A stretch of DNA of 64,000 bases from an uncultured Flavobacteriaceae bacterium (GTDB lineage Bacteria > Bacteroidota > Bacteroidia > Flavobacteriales > Flavobacteriaceae), in assembly GCA_947494695.1 (NCBI GenBank), contig CANLWB010000001.1, forward strand, positions 248,001 to 312,000, read 5' to 3'. Under the pieces are notes generated by a model, which was given only the letters and a program-made list of their open reading frames with translations, ran no database searches and was not told the origin of the DNA. Below are positions 43,707 to 53,688 of this stretch, in pieces (within the stretch, counting starts at the first letter, position 1; each line of letters begins with the position of its first letter). The translations under genes were made by a program, and so were the position numbers.

Positions 43707-43714
43707 TATCTTTG
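43707..43714 (+). promoter_or_regulatory. -7 box TATCTTTG of the matrixin-like gene
   Basis: Exact TAnnTTTG on the plus strand, giving a predicted leader of about 115 bases before the ATG at 43835. A TTG near -33 is not obvious. Confidence 0.45.
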
Positions 43715-43834
43715 AGGTTTCTCCAAATTTTTAACAGAAAAGTGAACTTTAGTTTAATCCAAGCTAAGGTATAGCACGTATTTTTCAATCGCCTACTCGA
43801 ATCTCTCAAACGAATGTTAAAAATTAAACTCAAA

Positions 43835-45604
43835 ATGAAAAAGATTACTATAACCGCTGTATTACTTTTATTTGCAACGTTACTGCCATTGCATGGGCAG
43901 TTGCTAATAAAAGAAGCTTCATTGGAAAAGCAAATAACAAACTCAAGTTTGGTTGTTGAAGGAAAAGTCGTGTCAAAACAATCGTTTTGGGATGTTAATT
44001 ACAGTAATATTTATACTGTTAATACCATAGAAATATATAAAGTTTTTAAAGGGGAACCTGCTGTTACTATTGACGTGATCACGGCCGGAGGAACAATTGG
44101 TCTCGAGGCAGAAATTGTGACACCAAGTTTAGAGTTAAGGCCAAATGAGCTCGGAGTGTTTATGTTGTATGATAATCATGTAGAGTTAGAAGCAGATGGA
44201 AGATCATTGGCAAAACGATTTAAAGCTTATGGTTCTGTTCAAGGGTTTTATAAGTACAATTTGCATACCAATGTGGCCGTAAATCCATTTAATAAAAAGC
44301 AGGGAATTACCACGTCTTTCTATAATGAAATTATGAGTTATACGAGAACCAATTTTGTGGAGATGAAAAAGATAAATGCATCGCAGCAAAAAGTTTCACT
44401 ACCTCCAACTTCAATTACATTCACGCCATCAACGGTAACCGGTGGAACCCAAACCGTCCTAACAATCAATGGGTCGGGCTTTGGAGGAAATCAAGGTAAA
44501 GTTGGTTTTAGTAATGCCGATGATGGTGGAGCAACATTTATAGATGCTTTAGATACTCAGGTTTTAACTTGGAGCGATACGCAAATTACAGTAGAGGTGC
44601 CTTCACGTGCCGGAACTGGTACTATACGGGTAACCGATAGTGGTAGTGCCTCTGATGTTTCTGCTGCAGATTTGACCGTTACCTATTCTGAAACAAACCT
44701 CATTAGTGATGATCTAAGTTCGGGTACTGATGTAGCTTATAACACCAGGCTTGTAGAGGATAATGGCTCGGGTGGGTATACCTGGCGAATGTTTACCGAT
44801 TTTAATGCGAATTCTGCTGCTAATACGTCTTTCTTAAGGGCGTTGGAAACATGGCGTTGCGAAACCAATGTGAATTGGGTCATGGGGTCTACAACAACTG
44901 TCGATGTGGCTGCGCGCGATGGTATTAATGTGGTTAGGTTTGATAACGGAAATGAGCTGGGTACAGATGTTTTAGGACGCTGTGTCTCGTATTACTCTGG
45001 ATGTACTGCTGGCGGAAATACAACCATTAATTGGTTTGTTAATGAGTTGGATATTTCTTTTGATGACGCCACAGATTGGAATTTTGGAACAGGTTTACCA
45101 GATATAACAGAGTTTGATTTTGAAAGTGTCGCATTGCATGAATTAGGTCATGGACATCAGTTGGGACATGTTATCAATACAAATGACGATGTGATGCATT
45201 ATGCTTTGTCTAATGCTGAAGATCAAAGAGTGCTTAGTGCAAATAACATGACAGCAGCAGGTAATGTGCATAGTAGAAGTACGGGGGGAGCCGTTTGCAG
45301 TGCCAGTGTAATGACCAATTATTCTGGAAATTGTGGATTAAGTGTAGATGAAGAAGAATTAAATAAATCTATTTCCTTATATCCTAATCCGTCACAAGGA
45401 ACATTTTATATAGAAAACAAATCATTTATTAATCTTACAGAAGCTACGATTTATGATTTAGGCGGAAGGCTTATTTCAAGATACGATTTGTCCAATACAT
45501 CCGAGACAAAAACAATTCATACGGTTGGTGCGTCTAAAGGTGTTTATTTTGTTAACATCCATTCAGAAGATGCCGTGATTACAAGAAAAATGGTTTTGGA
45601 TTAA
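43835..45604 (+). CDS. T9SS-exported matrixin-like zinc metalloprotease with TIG domain
   Basis: 589 residues from the Met at 43835 (MKKITITAVLLLFATLLPLHG, a better signal peptide than the upstream in-frame ATG at 43814). A beta-rich region comes first, then a TIG/IPT domain at about 190-285 (PSTVTGGTQTVLTINGSGFG). The protease part has VALHELGHGHQLGHVINTND, the HExxHxxGxxH zinc motif, with a Met-turn-like DVMHYAL. The last 75 residues form a T9SS type A sorting domain (ISLYPNPSQGTFYIENKSF ... KGVYFVNIHS). It is thus secreted and anchored through the type IX system (family knowledge). The substrate is unknown. Confidence 0.9.
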   Translation: MKKITITAVLLLFATLLPLHGQLLIKEASLEKQITNSSLVVEGKVVSKQSFWDVNYSNIYTVNTIEIYKVFKGEPAVTIDVITAGGTIGLEAEIVTPSLELRPNELGVFMLYDNHVELEADGRSLAKRFKAYGSVQGFYKYNLHTNVAVNPFNKKQGITTSFYNEIMSYTRTNFVEMKKINASQQKVSLPPTSITFTPSTVTGGTQTVLTINGSGFGGNQGKVGFSNADDGGATFIDALDTQVLTWSDTQITVEVPSRAGTGTIRVTDSGSASDVSAADLTVTYSETNLISDDLSSGTDVAYNTRLVEDNGSGGYTWRMFTDFNANSAANTSFLRALETWRCETNVNWVMGSTTTVDVAARDGINVVRFDNGNELGTDVLGRCVSYYSGCTAGGNTTINWFVNELDISFDDATDWNFGTGLPDITEFDFESVALHELGHGHQLGHVINTNDDVMHYALSNAEDQRVLSANNMTAAGNVHSRSTGGAVCSASVMTNYSGNCGLSVDEEELNKSISLYPNPSQGTFYIENKSFINLTEATIYDLGGRLISRYDLSNTSETKTIHTVGASKGVYFVNIHSEDAVITRKMVLD

Positions 45605-45691
45605 TTTTAACAAAACTATAGTAGACGTAAATTTCATTTTAGTTAGTTTTAACCGGTTTAGTGTATTTATACAAACAAAAAACGAGCTAAA

Positions 45692-48526
45692 ATGAAATTT
45701 AAATTATATGCCCTCTTTATTGTTCTTTTATGTTTAAAAACATTTGGACAACAAGAGGCCACAACTCCGCAAATTATAGAAGAGGCGCTAGCAAAGAAAG
45801 AACAGCTTGCTAAGTCGTCATTAGTAAAACATGTAGCGTTTAAAAATATAGGGCCATCTGTTATGAGTGGTCGTGTTGCAGATTTGGCTGTTAACCCGGA
45901 AGATCCTACAGAGTTTTATGTGGCTTATGCTTCGGGTGGGGTATGGCATACCAAAAACAATGGAGCAGCTTTTCGTCCCATCTTAGATGCTTCGAATACG
46001 CAAAATGTTGGAGACATTGCGGTAGATTGGAAACACGAAACGATTTGGGTAGGTACAGGAGAAAATAATTCTTCAAGATCCAGTTATGCTGGAATAGGAA
46101 TTCTAAAATCTACAAATAAAGGAGAGACTTGGGATAATATGGGACTTAAAGATTCGCATCACATAGGTCGTATTTTAATCAATCCCAATAATCCTGATGA
46201 GGTTTTGGTTGGTGTAACCGGGCATTTATATTCACCAAATAAGGAGCGCGGAATTTACAAAACGGTTGATGGAGGAAAGACCTGGTCGCAAACCTTATTT
46301 ATAAATGAGACCAGTGGTATAATCGATGTGCAGCATAGCCCCGAGAATTTTAACGTTATGTTCGCCGCGTCTTGGACCAGAGATCGAAAGGCCTGGAATT
46401 TTAACGGTAGTGGATCGAATTCGGCAATCTATAAAAGTACCGATGCTGGAAATACTTGGATTAAAGTATCGACTAAAAAAAACGGATTTCCTACAGGAGA
46501 TGGTGTGGGTAGAATTGGATTGGCGGTTTTTAACGATAATATTATTTATGCCTTGCATGATAGTCAGTTTAGAAGAGCCTCAATGCCCGAAAAAGATAAA
46601 GGTTTAACTAAGGAGGGGTTTAAGACCATGTCTGTTGAAGATTTTTTGAATTTGGAGGATAAAAAGCTCAACGGATTTTTAAAATTGAACGGATTCCAAG
46701 AGAAATATAGGTCAGAGAATGTTAAACAACTTGTTCGGAGTGGTACTGTAAAACCAATTGATTTAGCAAAATACCTGGAAGATGCTAACTCTTTGTTGTT
46801 TGATACTCCCGTGATAGGAGCCGAAGTTTACAAAAGTGAAGATGGCGGTTTAACCTGGAAAAAAACTCACAAAGATTTTATTGATGATGTATACTACAGC
46901 TACGGTTATTATTTTGGAGAAATAAGAGTAGATCCCAAAGATGAACGTGGTATTTATCTTTTAGGAGTTCCCATATTAAAGTCGAAAGATGGCGGAGCGA
47001 CTTTTGAGTCTATAAGCAGAGAAAATGTTCATGCCGATCACCAGGCGTTATGGATAAATCCCAATAGGCCAGGACATCTCATAAATGGTAATGACGGTGG
47101 GTTAAATATGAGTTACGACGATGGAGAAACATGGGAGAAGCTCAATGTTAACGCTGTTGGACAATTCTATTCCATAAATGTAGACAATGCACAGCCTTAC
47201 AATATATATGGAGGGCTACAGGATAATGGTGTTTGGGTTGGAGCTCATACAGCTATAGAAAATAAGAGTTGGCACCAAAGTGGCCAGTATCCCTGGAAAC
47301 GTATATTGGGAGGTGATGGCATGCAGGTTCAAATAGATCAAAGAAATCATAACCTTGTATACACGGGTTTTCAATTTGGGAATTATTACAGAGTTAATTT
47401 AGAAACCAATAAACGTACCTACATTCAACCCAAGCATGAGTTGGGTGAAAACCCGTATCGATTTAATTGGCAAACTCCTATTTTACTGTCGCCTCATAAT
47501 CAGGATATCCTATATTTAGGAGGTAATAAACTTATGAGATCTATGAATAAGGGAGCCGATTGGGAAGCCATTAGTAACGATCTTACTAATGGAGGAAAAA
47601 AAGGCAATGTGGCTTATGGAACGCTAACAACTATTAGTGAATCTCCATTTCAATTCGGACTCATATACACCGGTAGTGATGATGGTAAAATACATGTAAC
47701 AAAAAATGCTGGTGGAAGTTGGGAGGATATTTCTAACAGCTTACCACAAAAGCTTTGGGTGAGTCGCGTTATTGCTTCACAGCACAAAAAGGAACGTGTT
47801 TATGCAACATTAAATGGGTATCGTTGGGATAACTTCGAGGTTTATATTTATATGAGTAATGACTATGGAGAAACATGGAAAAAAATAAGTTCTAATGTTC
47901 CCACTTCACCGGTTAACGTTATAAAAGAAGACCCTTCGAATGAGAATGTGTTGTATCTTGGTACCGATAATGGAGCTTACGTGTCCTTTAATAGGGGGAA
48001 ACATTGGGATGTGTTTAGCAAGGGGCTTCCAAATGTAGCCATTCACGATTTGGTAATTCAGCCAGAAGCTAAAGATTTACTTCTTGGAACCCACGGTCGA
48101 AGTATTTATAAGGCCAATATTGCGCCATTGCAATATGTTAATTCTGACTTAATAACCAGGGAATTAACACTTTTTTCTGTTGATGATTTAAAGTTTTCTT
48201 CAAACTGGGGAAGTTCCTGGAGTAAATGGTTTAAGCCCAAAGAGCCTTCGGTGACCATTAAATTCTATGCAAATAATGCAGGGAAAGAGGAGCTTAAAAT
48301 TCTATCAAAAAATAATACAGTTCTAAGCACTTTGACGGTAGATGCAGATAAAGGGTTTAACTATGTAGATTACGATTTGTCTCTATCGGAAAAAGCTAAA
48401 AAAGCACTAGTTAAAGAGTTTGATAATCTGGAAGTTAAGCAAGCAAAGAATGGAAAATATTATTTGCCAAAGGGAACGTATATAATTCAAATTAACGCGG
48501 AGAAAACAAACTTTAAAATAAATTAA
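45692..48526 (+). CDS. Exported sortilin/VPS10- and BNR-repeat propeller protein
   Basis: 944 residues. Signal peptide MKFKLYALFIVLLCLKTFGQ. The body begins FKNIGPSVMSGRVADLAVNP, then several BNR/Asp-box repeats such as STNKGETWDNMG, TVDGGKTWSQTL, STDAGNTWIKVS, SEDGGLTWKKTH and SNDYGETWKKIS, arranged as one large or two joined propellers. A C-terminal region of about 130 residues with no recognised domain ends IIQINAEKTNFKIN. The family is common in Bacteroidota and often called glycosyl hydrolase, though no catalytic residues can be recognised. No T9SS tail is seen. It follows the matrixin-like gene by 88 bases. Confidence 0.9.
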   Translation: MKFKLYALFIVLLCLKTFGQQEATTPQIIEEALAKKEQLAKSSLVKHVAFKNIGPSVMSGRVADLAVNPEDPTEFYVAYASGGVWHTKNNGAAFRPILDASNTQNVGDIAVDWKHETIWVGTGENNSSRSSYAGIGILKSTNKGETWDNMGLKDSHHIGRILINPNNPDEVLVGVTGHLYSPNKERGIYKTVDGGKTWSQTLFINETSGIIDVQHSPENFNVMFAASWTRDRKAWNFNGSGSNSAIYKSTDAGNTWIKVSTKKNGFPTGDGVGRIGLAVFNDNIIYALHDSQFRRASMPEKDKGLTKEGFKTMSVEDFLNLEDKKLNGFLKLNGFQEKYRSENVKQLVRSGTVKPIDLAKYLEDANSLLFDTPVIGAEVYKSEDGGLTWKKTHKDFIDDVYYSYGYYFGEIRVDPKDERGIYLLGVPILKSKDGGATFESISRENVHADHQALWINPNRPGHLINGNDGGLNMSYDDGETWEKLNVNAVGQFYSINVDNAQPYNIYGGLQDNGVWVGAHTAIENKSWHQSGQYPWKRILGGDGMQVQIDQRNHNLVYTGFQFGNYYRVNLETNKRTYIQPKHELGENPYRFNWQTPILLSPHNQDILYLGGNKLMRSMNKGADWEAISNDLTNGGKKGNVAYGTLTTISESPFQFGLIYTGSDDGKIHVTKNAGGSWEDISNSLPQKLWVSRVIASQHKKERVYATLNGYRWDNFEVYIYMSNDYGETWKKISSNVPTSPVNVIKEDPSNENVLYLGTDNGAYVSFNRGKHWDVFSKGLPNVAIHDLVIQPEAKDLLLGTHGRSIYKANIAPLQYVNSDLITRELTLFSVDDLKFSSNWGSSWSKWFKPKEPSVTIKFYANNAGKEELKILSKNNTVLSTLTVDADKGFNYVDYDLSLSEKAKKALVKEFDNLEVKQAKNGKYYLPKGTYIIQINAEKTNFKIN

Positions 48527-48654
48527 TCCTCCTTTTCTTAAGATGCATGATTGTAATATAAAAAACAGCTTAAAACTTATCGTTGTTTAAGGCGCTGTTT
48601 GCTGATAGATTACTTTAAATTCATTCTAAATAGTGAAAACATGATATTTGTTAT

Positions 48655-48685
48655 TTGTCTAAACCATTACCCTGGCGTACCTTTG
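48655..48685 (+). promoter_or_regulatory. Promoter of sdhCAB (TTG-N20-TACCTTTG)
   Basis: TTG at 48655-48657 and TACCTTTG at 48678-48685, separated by 20 bases, match the -33/-7 consensus closely. The start would be near 48691, 21 bases before the sdhC ATG. It is one of the best promoter matches of the window. Confidence 0.7.
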
Positions 48686-48711
48686 TAAAAACACAAAATA
48701 ACTTCAAAATA

Positions 48712-49389
48712 ATGAGTGGATTTTTTAAATCTTCGATTGGAAGGAAGGTTGCTATGGCACTTTCTGCCTTCTTCCTCATGTTTTTCTTAATTATACATTT
48801 AGCAGTAAATATCACATCTTTATTCAGTGAAGATTTGTTTAACGAGCTATCCCATTTTATGGGAACAAACCCCTTGGTGCAATTTGCTCTACAACCCGTT
48901 TTAATTTTAGGTGTTGTATTTCATTTTGTAATGGGATTTGTATTAGAACTTAAGAATAAAAAGGCGCAAGGTGTGTCTTATGCCAAAAATAATGGAGCAG
49001 CAAACTCTAGCTGGATGAGTAGAAATATGATTTACAGCGGGTTGGTTATATTGGCGTTTATTGTACTCCATTTTATAGATTTCTGGTTTCCAGAAATAAA
49101 TACTAAGTATATCCAAGGTGATATGTCTGGAATGCATGACGGTAGTTATAGATACTTTCATGAGCTTCAGCATAAATTTTTAAGCCCGGCCAGAGTCGCA
49201 GCGTATGTTGTCGCATTTATATTATTGGCACTACACTTACTTCACGGGTTTACTTCGGCATTCCAGTCGGTTGGAGTAACAGCCGGACGTAAGAAAGCCA
49301 TGCAAACATTTGGAAAGATTTATGCATTTGCTATTCCATTAGGGTTCATAATCATTGCACTCTATCATCACCTTAACCATCAATCTTAA
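48712..49389 (+). CDS. sdhC: Succinate dehydrogenase cytochrome b558 subunit
   Basis: 225 residues from the ATG at 48712 ([20 protein letters not shown]); an earlier TTG in frame lies inside the promoter and is discounted. Five hydrophobic helices are visible, with haem-ligand histidines in [40 protein letters not shown] and ALYHHLNH. This is the single-subunit b-type anchor of Bacteroidota complex II that passes electrons from SdhB to menaquinone. It lies 10 bases before sdhA. Confidence 0.92.
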   Translation: MSGFFKSSIGRKVAMALSAFFLMFFLIIHLAVNITSLFSEDLFNELSHFMGTNPLVQFALQPVLILGVVFHFVMGFVLELKNKKAQGVSYAKNNGAANSSWMSRNMIYSGLVILAFIVLHFIDFWFPEINTKYIQGDMSGMHDGSYRYFHELQHKFLSPARVAAYVVAFILLALHLLHGFTSAFQSVGVTAGRKKAMQTFGKIYAFAIPLGFIIIALYHHLNHQS

Positions 49390-49399
49390 TTCGTTTAGT

Positions 49400-51412
49400 A
49401 TGGCTTTAGATTCAAAAGTACCAAAGGGTCCAATTAAAGATAAATGGACAGATTATAAAAATAAGATCAATTTAGTAAACCCTGCGAACAAACGTCATAT
49501 TGATGTTATTGTGGTGGGTACTGGTTTGGCAGGAGGTTCTGCTTCGGCGACCCTGGCTGAATTAGGATATAATGTAAAAGCATTTGCTTACCAGGATTCC
49601 CCCAGACGTGCGCATTCAATTGCAGCACAGGGAGGAATTAATGCAGCTAAGAATTATCAGGGTGATGGAGATTCAACATATAGATTATTTTATGATACTG
49701 TAAAAGGAGGGGATTACCGTTCGCGAGAAGCCAATGTATATCGTTTGGCTGAGGTATCTGCTAATATTATAGACCAATGTGTCGCTCAGGGTGTGCCATT
49801 TGCACGTGATTATGGAGGACTTTTAGACAACCGCTCGTTTGGAGGGGTATTAGTATCCAGAACCTTCTATGCAAAAGGTCAAACAGGACAGCAATTACTA
49901 TTGGGAGCTTATTCTGCAATGAACAGGCAAATAGCACGTGGTAAGATTGAAATGTTCAATCGTCACGAAATGCTTGATGTTGTTATTGTCGATGGAAAAG
50001 CAAGAGGTATTATTGCACGTAACCTTATAACTGGTGAAATAGAAAGACATTCGGCTCATGCTGTTGTTATCGCATCTGGAGGATACGGAAACGTATATTT
50101 CCTATCAACAAATGCTATGGGATCTAATACCACAGCAGCCTGGAAAATTCATAAGAAAGGGGCTTATTTCGCGAATCCATGTTATACTCAAATTCACCCG
50201 ACATGTATTCCACGATCGGGAGATTACCAGTCTAAACTTACGTTGATGTCTGAGTCTCTACGTAACGATGGACGTATCTGGGTGCCTAAAAATATGGATG
50301 ATGTTTTAGCGATTCGTGAAGGTCGTAAAAAACCAACCGATTTATCAGAAGAAGATCGCGATTATTACTTGGAACGTCGTTATCCAGCCTTTGGGAATCT
50401 AGTACCTCGTGATGTAGCATCACGTGCTGCCAAAGAACGTTGCGATGCAGGATATGGTGTGAATGCAACGGGAGAAGCAGTATACTTAGATTTCGCTTCT
50501 GCGATTGAGCGCTACGGAAAAGAACAAGCTAAGATTCAAGGCATCGATAACGCATCAAAAGAGAAAATTATCGCCTTGGGTGAGAACATTGTTGAGGCTA
50601 AGTATGGAAACCTGTTCCAGATGTATGAAAAGATTGTAGATGAGAACCCATATAAAACTCCAATGATGATTTACCCGGCTACACACTACACTATGGGTGG
50701 TGTTTGGGTTGATTATAATTTAATGACTACGGTGCCTGGGTTATACTGTATTGGAGAAGCCAACTTCTCAGATCACGGAGCCAACCGTTTAGGAGCTTCT
50801 GCTTTAATGCAAGGTTTGGCAGACGGATATTTTGTATTGCCATATACTATTGGTGATTATCTGGCAGATGATATTAGAACAGGGCCTATTTCAACGGAAA
50901 CAAAAGAGTTTGAAGATGCAGAAAAAGATGTTAGAGATCGTGTGGATTTCTTTATAAATAATAACGGAACAAAATCTGTAGACTACTTCCATAAAAGACT
51001 AGGAAAAGTGATGTGGGATAAAGTAGGTATGGCAAGGAATGAGAAAGGTTTAAAAGAAGCAATGGCCGAAATTAAAGCCATTCGTGAAGAATTCTGGAAG
51101 GAGGTAAAAGTCCCTGGTAATGCCAACGAAATGAACCCGGAATTAGAGAAAGCCGGACGTGTAGCGGACTTCCTGGAATTAGGAGAGCTTTTTGCTAAAG
51201 ACGCACTAATACGTGAAGAATCTTGTGGAGGTCACTTTAGAGAAGAATCTGTAGAAGAATCGGGAGAACAAAAAGGAGAAGCAAAACGTAACGATAAAGA
51301 TTTCGCTTTTGTGGCAGCCTGGGAATATAAAGGAGAACCTGCAGATGCAGTTTTACATAAGGAAGAATTAGAGTTTAACGATATTGAATTGAAACAACGT
51401 TCATACAAATAG
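49400..51412 (+). CDS. sdhA: Succinate dehydrogenase flavoprotein subunit
   Basis: 670 residues from the ATG at 49400 ([19 protein letters not shown]); the longer frame from 49355 overlaps sdhC and is not used. FAD-binding [19 protein letters not shown]; the covalent-FAD histidine in [17 protein letters not shown]; substrate-binding TIHPTC-like segment in [19 protein letters not shown]-terminal [20 protein letters not shown]. Oxidises succinate to fumarate. The 81-base gap to sdhB contains AAAGAACAAAG-type runs only. Confidence 0.97.
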   Translation: MALDSKVPKGPIKDKWTDYKNKINLVNPANKRHIDVIVVGTGLAGGSASATLAELGYNVKAFAYQDSPRRAHSIAAQGGINAAKNYQGDGDSTYRLFYDTVKGGDYRSREANVYRLAEVSANIIDQCVAQGVPFARDYGGLLDNRSFGGVLVSRTFYAKGQTGQQLLLGAYSAMNRQIARGKIEMFNRHEMLDVVIVDGKARGIIARNLITGEIERHSAHAVVIASGGYGNVYFLSTNAMGSNTTAAWKIHKKGAYFANPCYTQIHPTCIPRSGDYQSKLTLMSESLRNDGRIWVPKNMDDVLAIREGRKKPTDLSEEDRDYYLERRYPAFGNLVPRDVASRAAKERCDAGYGVNATGEAVYLDFASAIERYGKEQAKIQGIDNASKEKIIALGENIVEAKYGNLFQMYEKIVDENPYKTPMMIYPATHYTMGGVWVDYNLMTTVPGLYCIGEANFSDHGANRLGASALMQGLADGYFVLPYTIGDYLADDIRTGPISTETKEFEDAEKDVRDRVDFFINNNGTKSVDYFHKRLGKVMWDKVGMARNEKGLKEAMAEIKAIREEFWKEVKVPGNANEMNPELEKAGRVADFLELGELFAKDALIREESCGGHFREESVEESGEQKGEAKRNDKDFAFVAAWEYKGEPADAVLHKEELEFNDIELKQRSYK

Positions 51413-51493
51413 AACAAGGATAAAAGAACAAAGAACAAAGACTTTTTCTAGTATCTTTTTTCGATGTTCTAGTTTCTTATAAATTATAAGATT

Positions 51494-52240
51494 ATGAATC
51501 TAACACTTAAAATTTGGAGACAAAAGGACGCTTCTTCCAAGGGGCAAATGGTCGATTATAAAGTTACTGATATTTCAGAACACATGTCTTTTTTAGAGAT
51601 GATGGATGTTTTGAACGAACAGTTAATTAATTCAGGTGAGGAACCTGTAGCTTTCGATCATGATTGTCGGGAAGGTATTTGCGGGATGTGTTCTATGTAC
51701 ATTAATGGTGAAGCTCATGGGCCAGACAGAGGTGTTACTACCTGTCAGTTACATATGCGTATGTTTAAAGACGGTGATACCATAACAATTGAACCCTTTA
51801 GAGCAGCTGCTTTTCCAGTAATAAAGGATTTAGTAGTCGATAGAACATCTTTCGAACGTATTCAACAGGCAGGAGGGTATATTTCAGTGAATACATCGGG
51901 TAATACACAGGATGCGAATGCACTTCCTATTTCTAAACATGCGGCCGATGAGGCTATGGATGCAGCAACATGTATTGGTTGCGGAGCATGCGTGGCAACC
52001 TGTAAAAATTCATCTGCCATGTTATTTGTAGGAGCTAAAGTATCACAGTATGCATTACTGCCTCAAGGGCAAGTAGAAGCTGTAGACCGTGTTAAGAATA
52101 TGGTTGCTCAAATGGATCTGGAAGGATTTGGTAACTGTACAAATACCGGAGCATGTGAAATAGAATGTCCAAAAGGAATTTCTTTAGATAATATTGCGAG
52201 AATGAATCGCGAACTAATGAAAGCTTCCGTGAAAGGATAA
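51494..52240 (+). CDS. sdhB: Succinate dehydrogenase iron-sulfur subunit
   Basis: 248 residues. The plant-type 2Fe-2S site is in [18 protein letters not shown]; the 4Fe-4S and 3Fe-4S sites are in [14 protein letters not shown] and [15 protein letters not shown]. It hands electrons from SdhA to the cytochrome b558. Last gene of the sdhCAB operon; a rho-independent terminator follows at 52268. Confidence 0.96.
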   Translation: MNLTLKIWRQKDASSKGQMVDYKVTDISEHMSFLEMMDVLNEQLINSGEEPVAFDHDCREGICGMCSMYINGEAHGPDRGVTTCQLHMRMFKDGDTITIEPFRAAAFPVIKDLVVDRTSFERIQQAGGYISVNTSGNTQDANALPISKHAADEAMDAATCIGCGACVATCKNSSAMLFVGAKVSQYALLPQGQVEAVDRVKNMVAQMDLEGFGNCTNTGACEIECPKGISLDNIARMNRELMKASVKG

Positions 52241-52267
52241 GAGATAAAATACATCATACACTTATAA

Positions 52268-52297
52268 AAGCTCAAACGATACCAGTTTGGGCTTTTT
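52268..52297 (+). terminator. Rho-independent terminator after sdhB
   Basis: AAGCTCAAAC (52268-52277) and GTTTGGGCTT (52285-52294) pair, with the loop GATACCA, followed by TTTCTTG. Confidence 0.8.
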
Positions 52298-52633
52298 CTT
52301 GTTATAAACCTAAGTGTTTAACAATGTATAATCAAGTTATATTAGAACAGGTATTAAAGGTTAAAACCCTGTAATTAGCAGTTACTTTTTTTATATAAAT
52401 ATTGTATTAACAATAAGTACATGGTCTGTTGTCTTATGAAATTTATGAGTCCTTTCTCCGAGCAGATTTCCGGTCTCTCAATTAAAACGACGTATTTTAC
52501 ATGTTTTAAAACGTTATAAGTTAAAATTTGACCTTCATTGTTTAATATCTACCCCTTTTTTAACAAAAAGAACACCATTAACCTTTTGGGGTTTGACTAA
52601 CTTTATGATAGTTAGAACTAAACCCTAAACATT
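52298..52633. other. Intergenic region between sdhB and a decayed NHL gene
   Basis: About 335 bases with no convincing gene. TAACTTTA at about 52598 is one base away from the -7 consensus and could serve the following gene. Nothing else is seen. Confidence 0.4.
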
Positions 52634-53688
52634 ATGGCGAAAACGCGTAGAGACTTTATTAAAAAAACAGCATTTGCAGGTGCAGCTTTAACAATACCGT
52701 CATACGGATTCACAATTTTAAAAAAACCGGAATTACACGAACAAATTATAGGGCATGGCGATTTTAAATATCGTGTACACAAGTCATGGGGAAATCTAGA
52801 CCCTAATACTACACCAATAAAAAATTGTCATGAAATGGTGATGGATTCAAAAGGTCGTTTAATTATGGTTACAGATGAAACAAAGAATAACATCATAATT
52901 TACGATAAATCGGGAAAACTTATCAAGACCTGGGGGCATGAGTATAAATCTGGTCATGGGCTTACATTATTTAAAGAAGGTAGCGAAGATGTCTTATTTA
53001 TTACCGATCCCGGAGGGAAAGTCGTAAAAACCACCGTAGAAGGGAAAGTCTTAATGGAGTTACCAAACCCCAAAGATATTGGCGTTTATACCGAAAACAT
53101 GACGCATAAACCAACAGAAACTGAATAGCTCCCAATGGAGACATTTATGTATCTGATGGATATGGTTCTGATTGGATTTTACAATTTAACAAAGATGGAG
53201 AGTTTATTAGAAAATTTGCAGGACGCGGGCATTTAGATGAGCAATTAAACAATGCTCATGGTGTAGCCATAGATGATAGAAATCCAGATAATATAACGTT
53301 GTTATGCACGTCCAGAAAGCATAATGCCTTTAAAAGATTTACACTTGATGGTAAATACCTATCCACTATTTTCCTTCCTGGTGCCTATGTTTGCCGACCG
53401 ATAATAGATGGAGATAATATTTATTCTGGTGTATGTTGGTCTAGAATGAAATATTTAGAACGTGTTCCAAACTCGGGATTCGTAACCATTTTGGATAAGC
53501 ATAATAAAGTGATCTCAAATCCAGGAGGATCGAAGCCGAAATATAAGGGGGGTGAATTACAATTAATGCTTCAAAATACGTCACTTTTTAATCATTGTCA
53601 TGACGTCTGTGTAGATAACGATAAGAACCTATACATATGCCAATGGAACGCTAATAAATCGTATCCCATAAAACTAGAAAGAATATAA
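52634..53688 (+). pseudogene. Tat-exported NHL/six-bladed propeller protein gene with a frameshift
   Basis: Starts MAKTRRDFIKKTAFAGAALT, a twin-arginine signal (TRRDF). Propeller segments follow: MVMDSKGRLIMVTDETKNNI, EDVLFITDPGGKVVKTTVEG. At about 53124 one base is missing: the frame stops after HKPTETE, and the next frame continues APNGDIYVSDGYGSDWILQF, NKDGEFIRKFAGRGHLDEQL, then IDDRNPDNITLLCTSRKHNA, to the stop at 53686-53688. Together these make about 350 codons. The next gene starts one base after its stop. It is an NHL-type propeller of the kind associated with peptidylglycine or planctomycete-type proteins; it could also be a sequencing error. Confidence 0.85.

Noticed and set aside
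45692-48526. Glycosyl hydrolase, as the family is often named
   Set aside because: Only Asp-box/BNR repeats are visible; no catalytic residues could be identified, so only a propeller is claimed.
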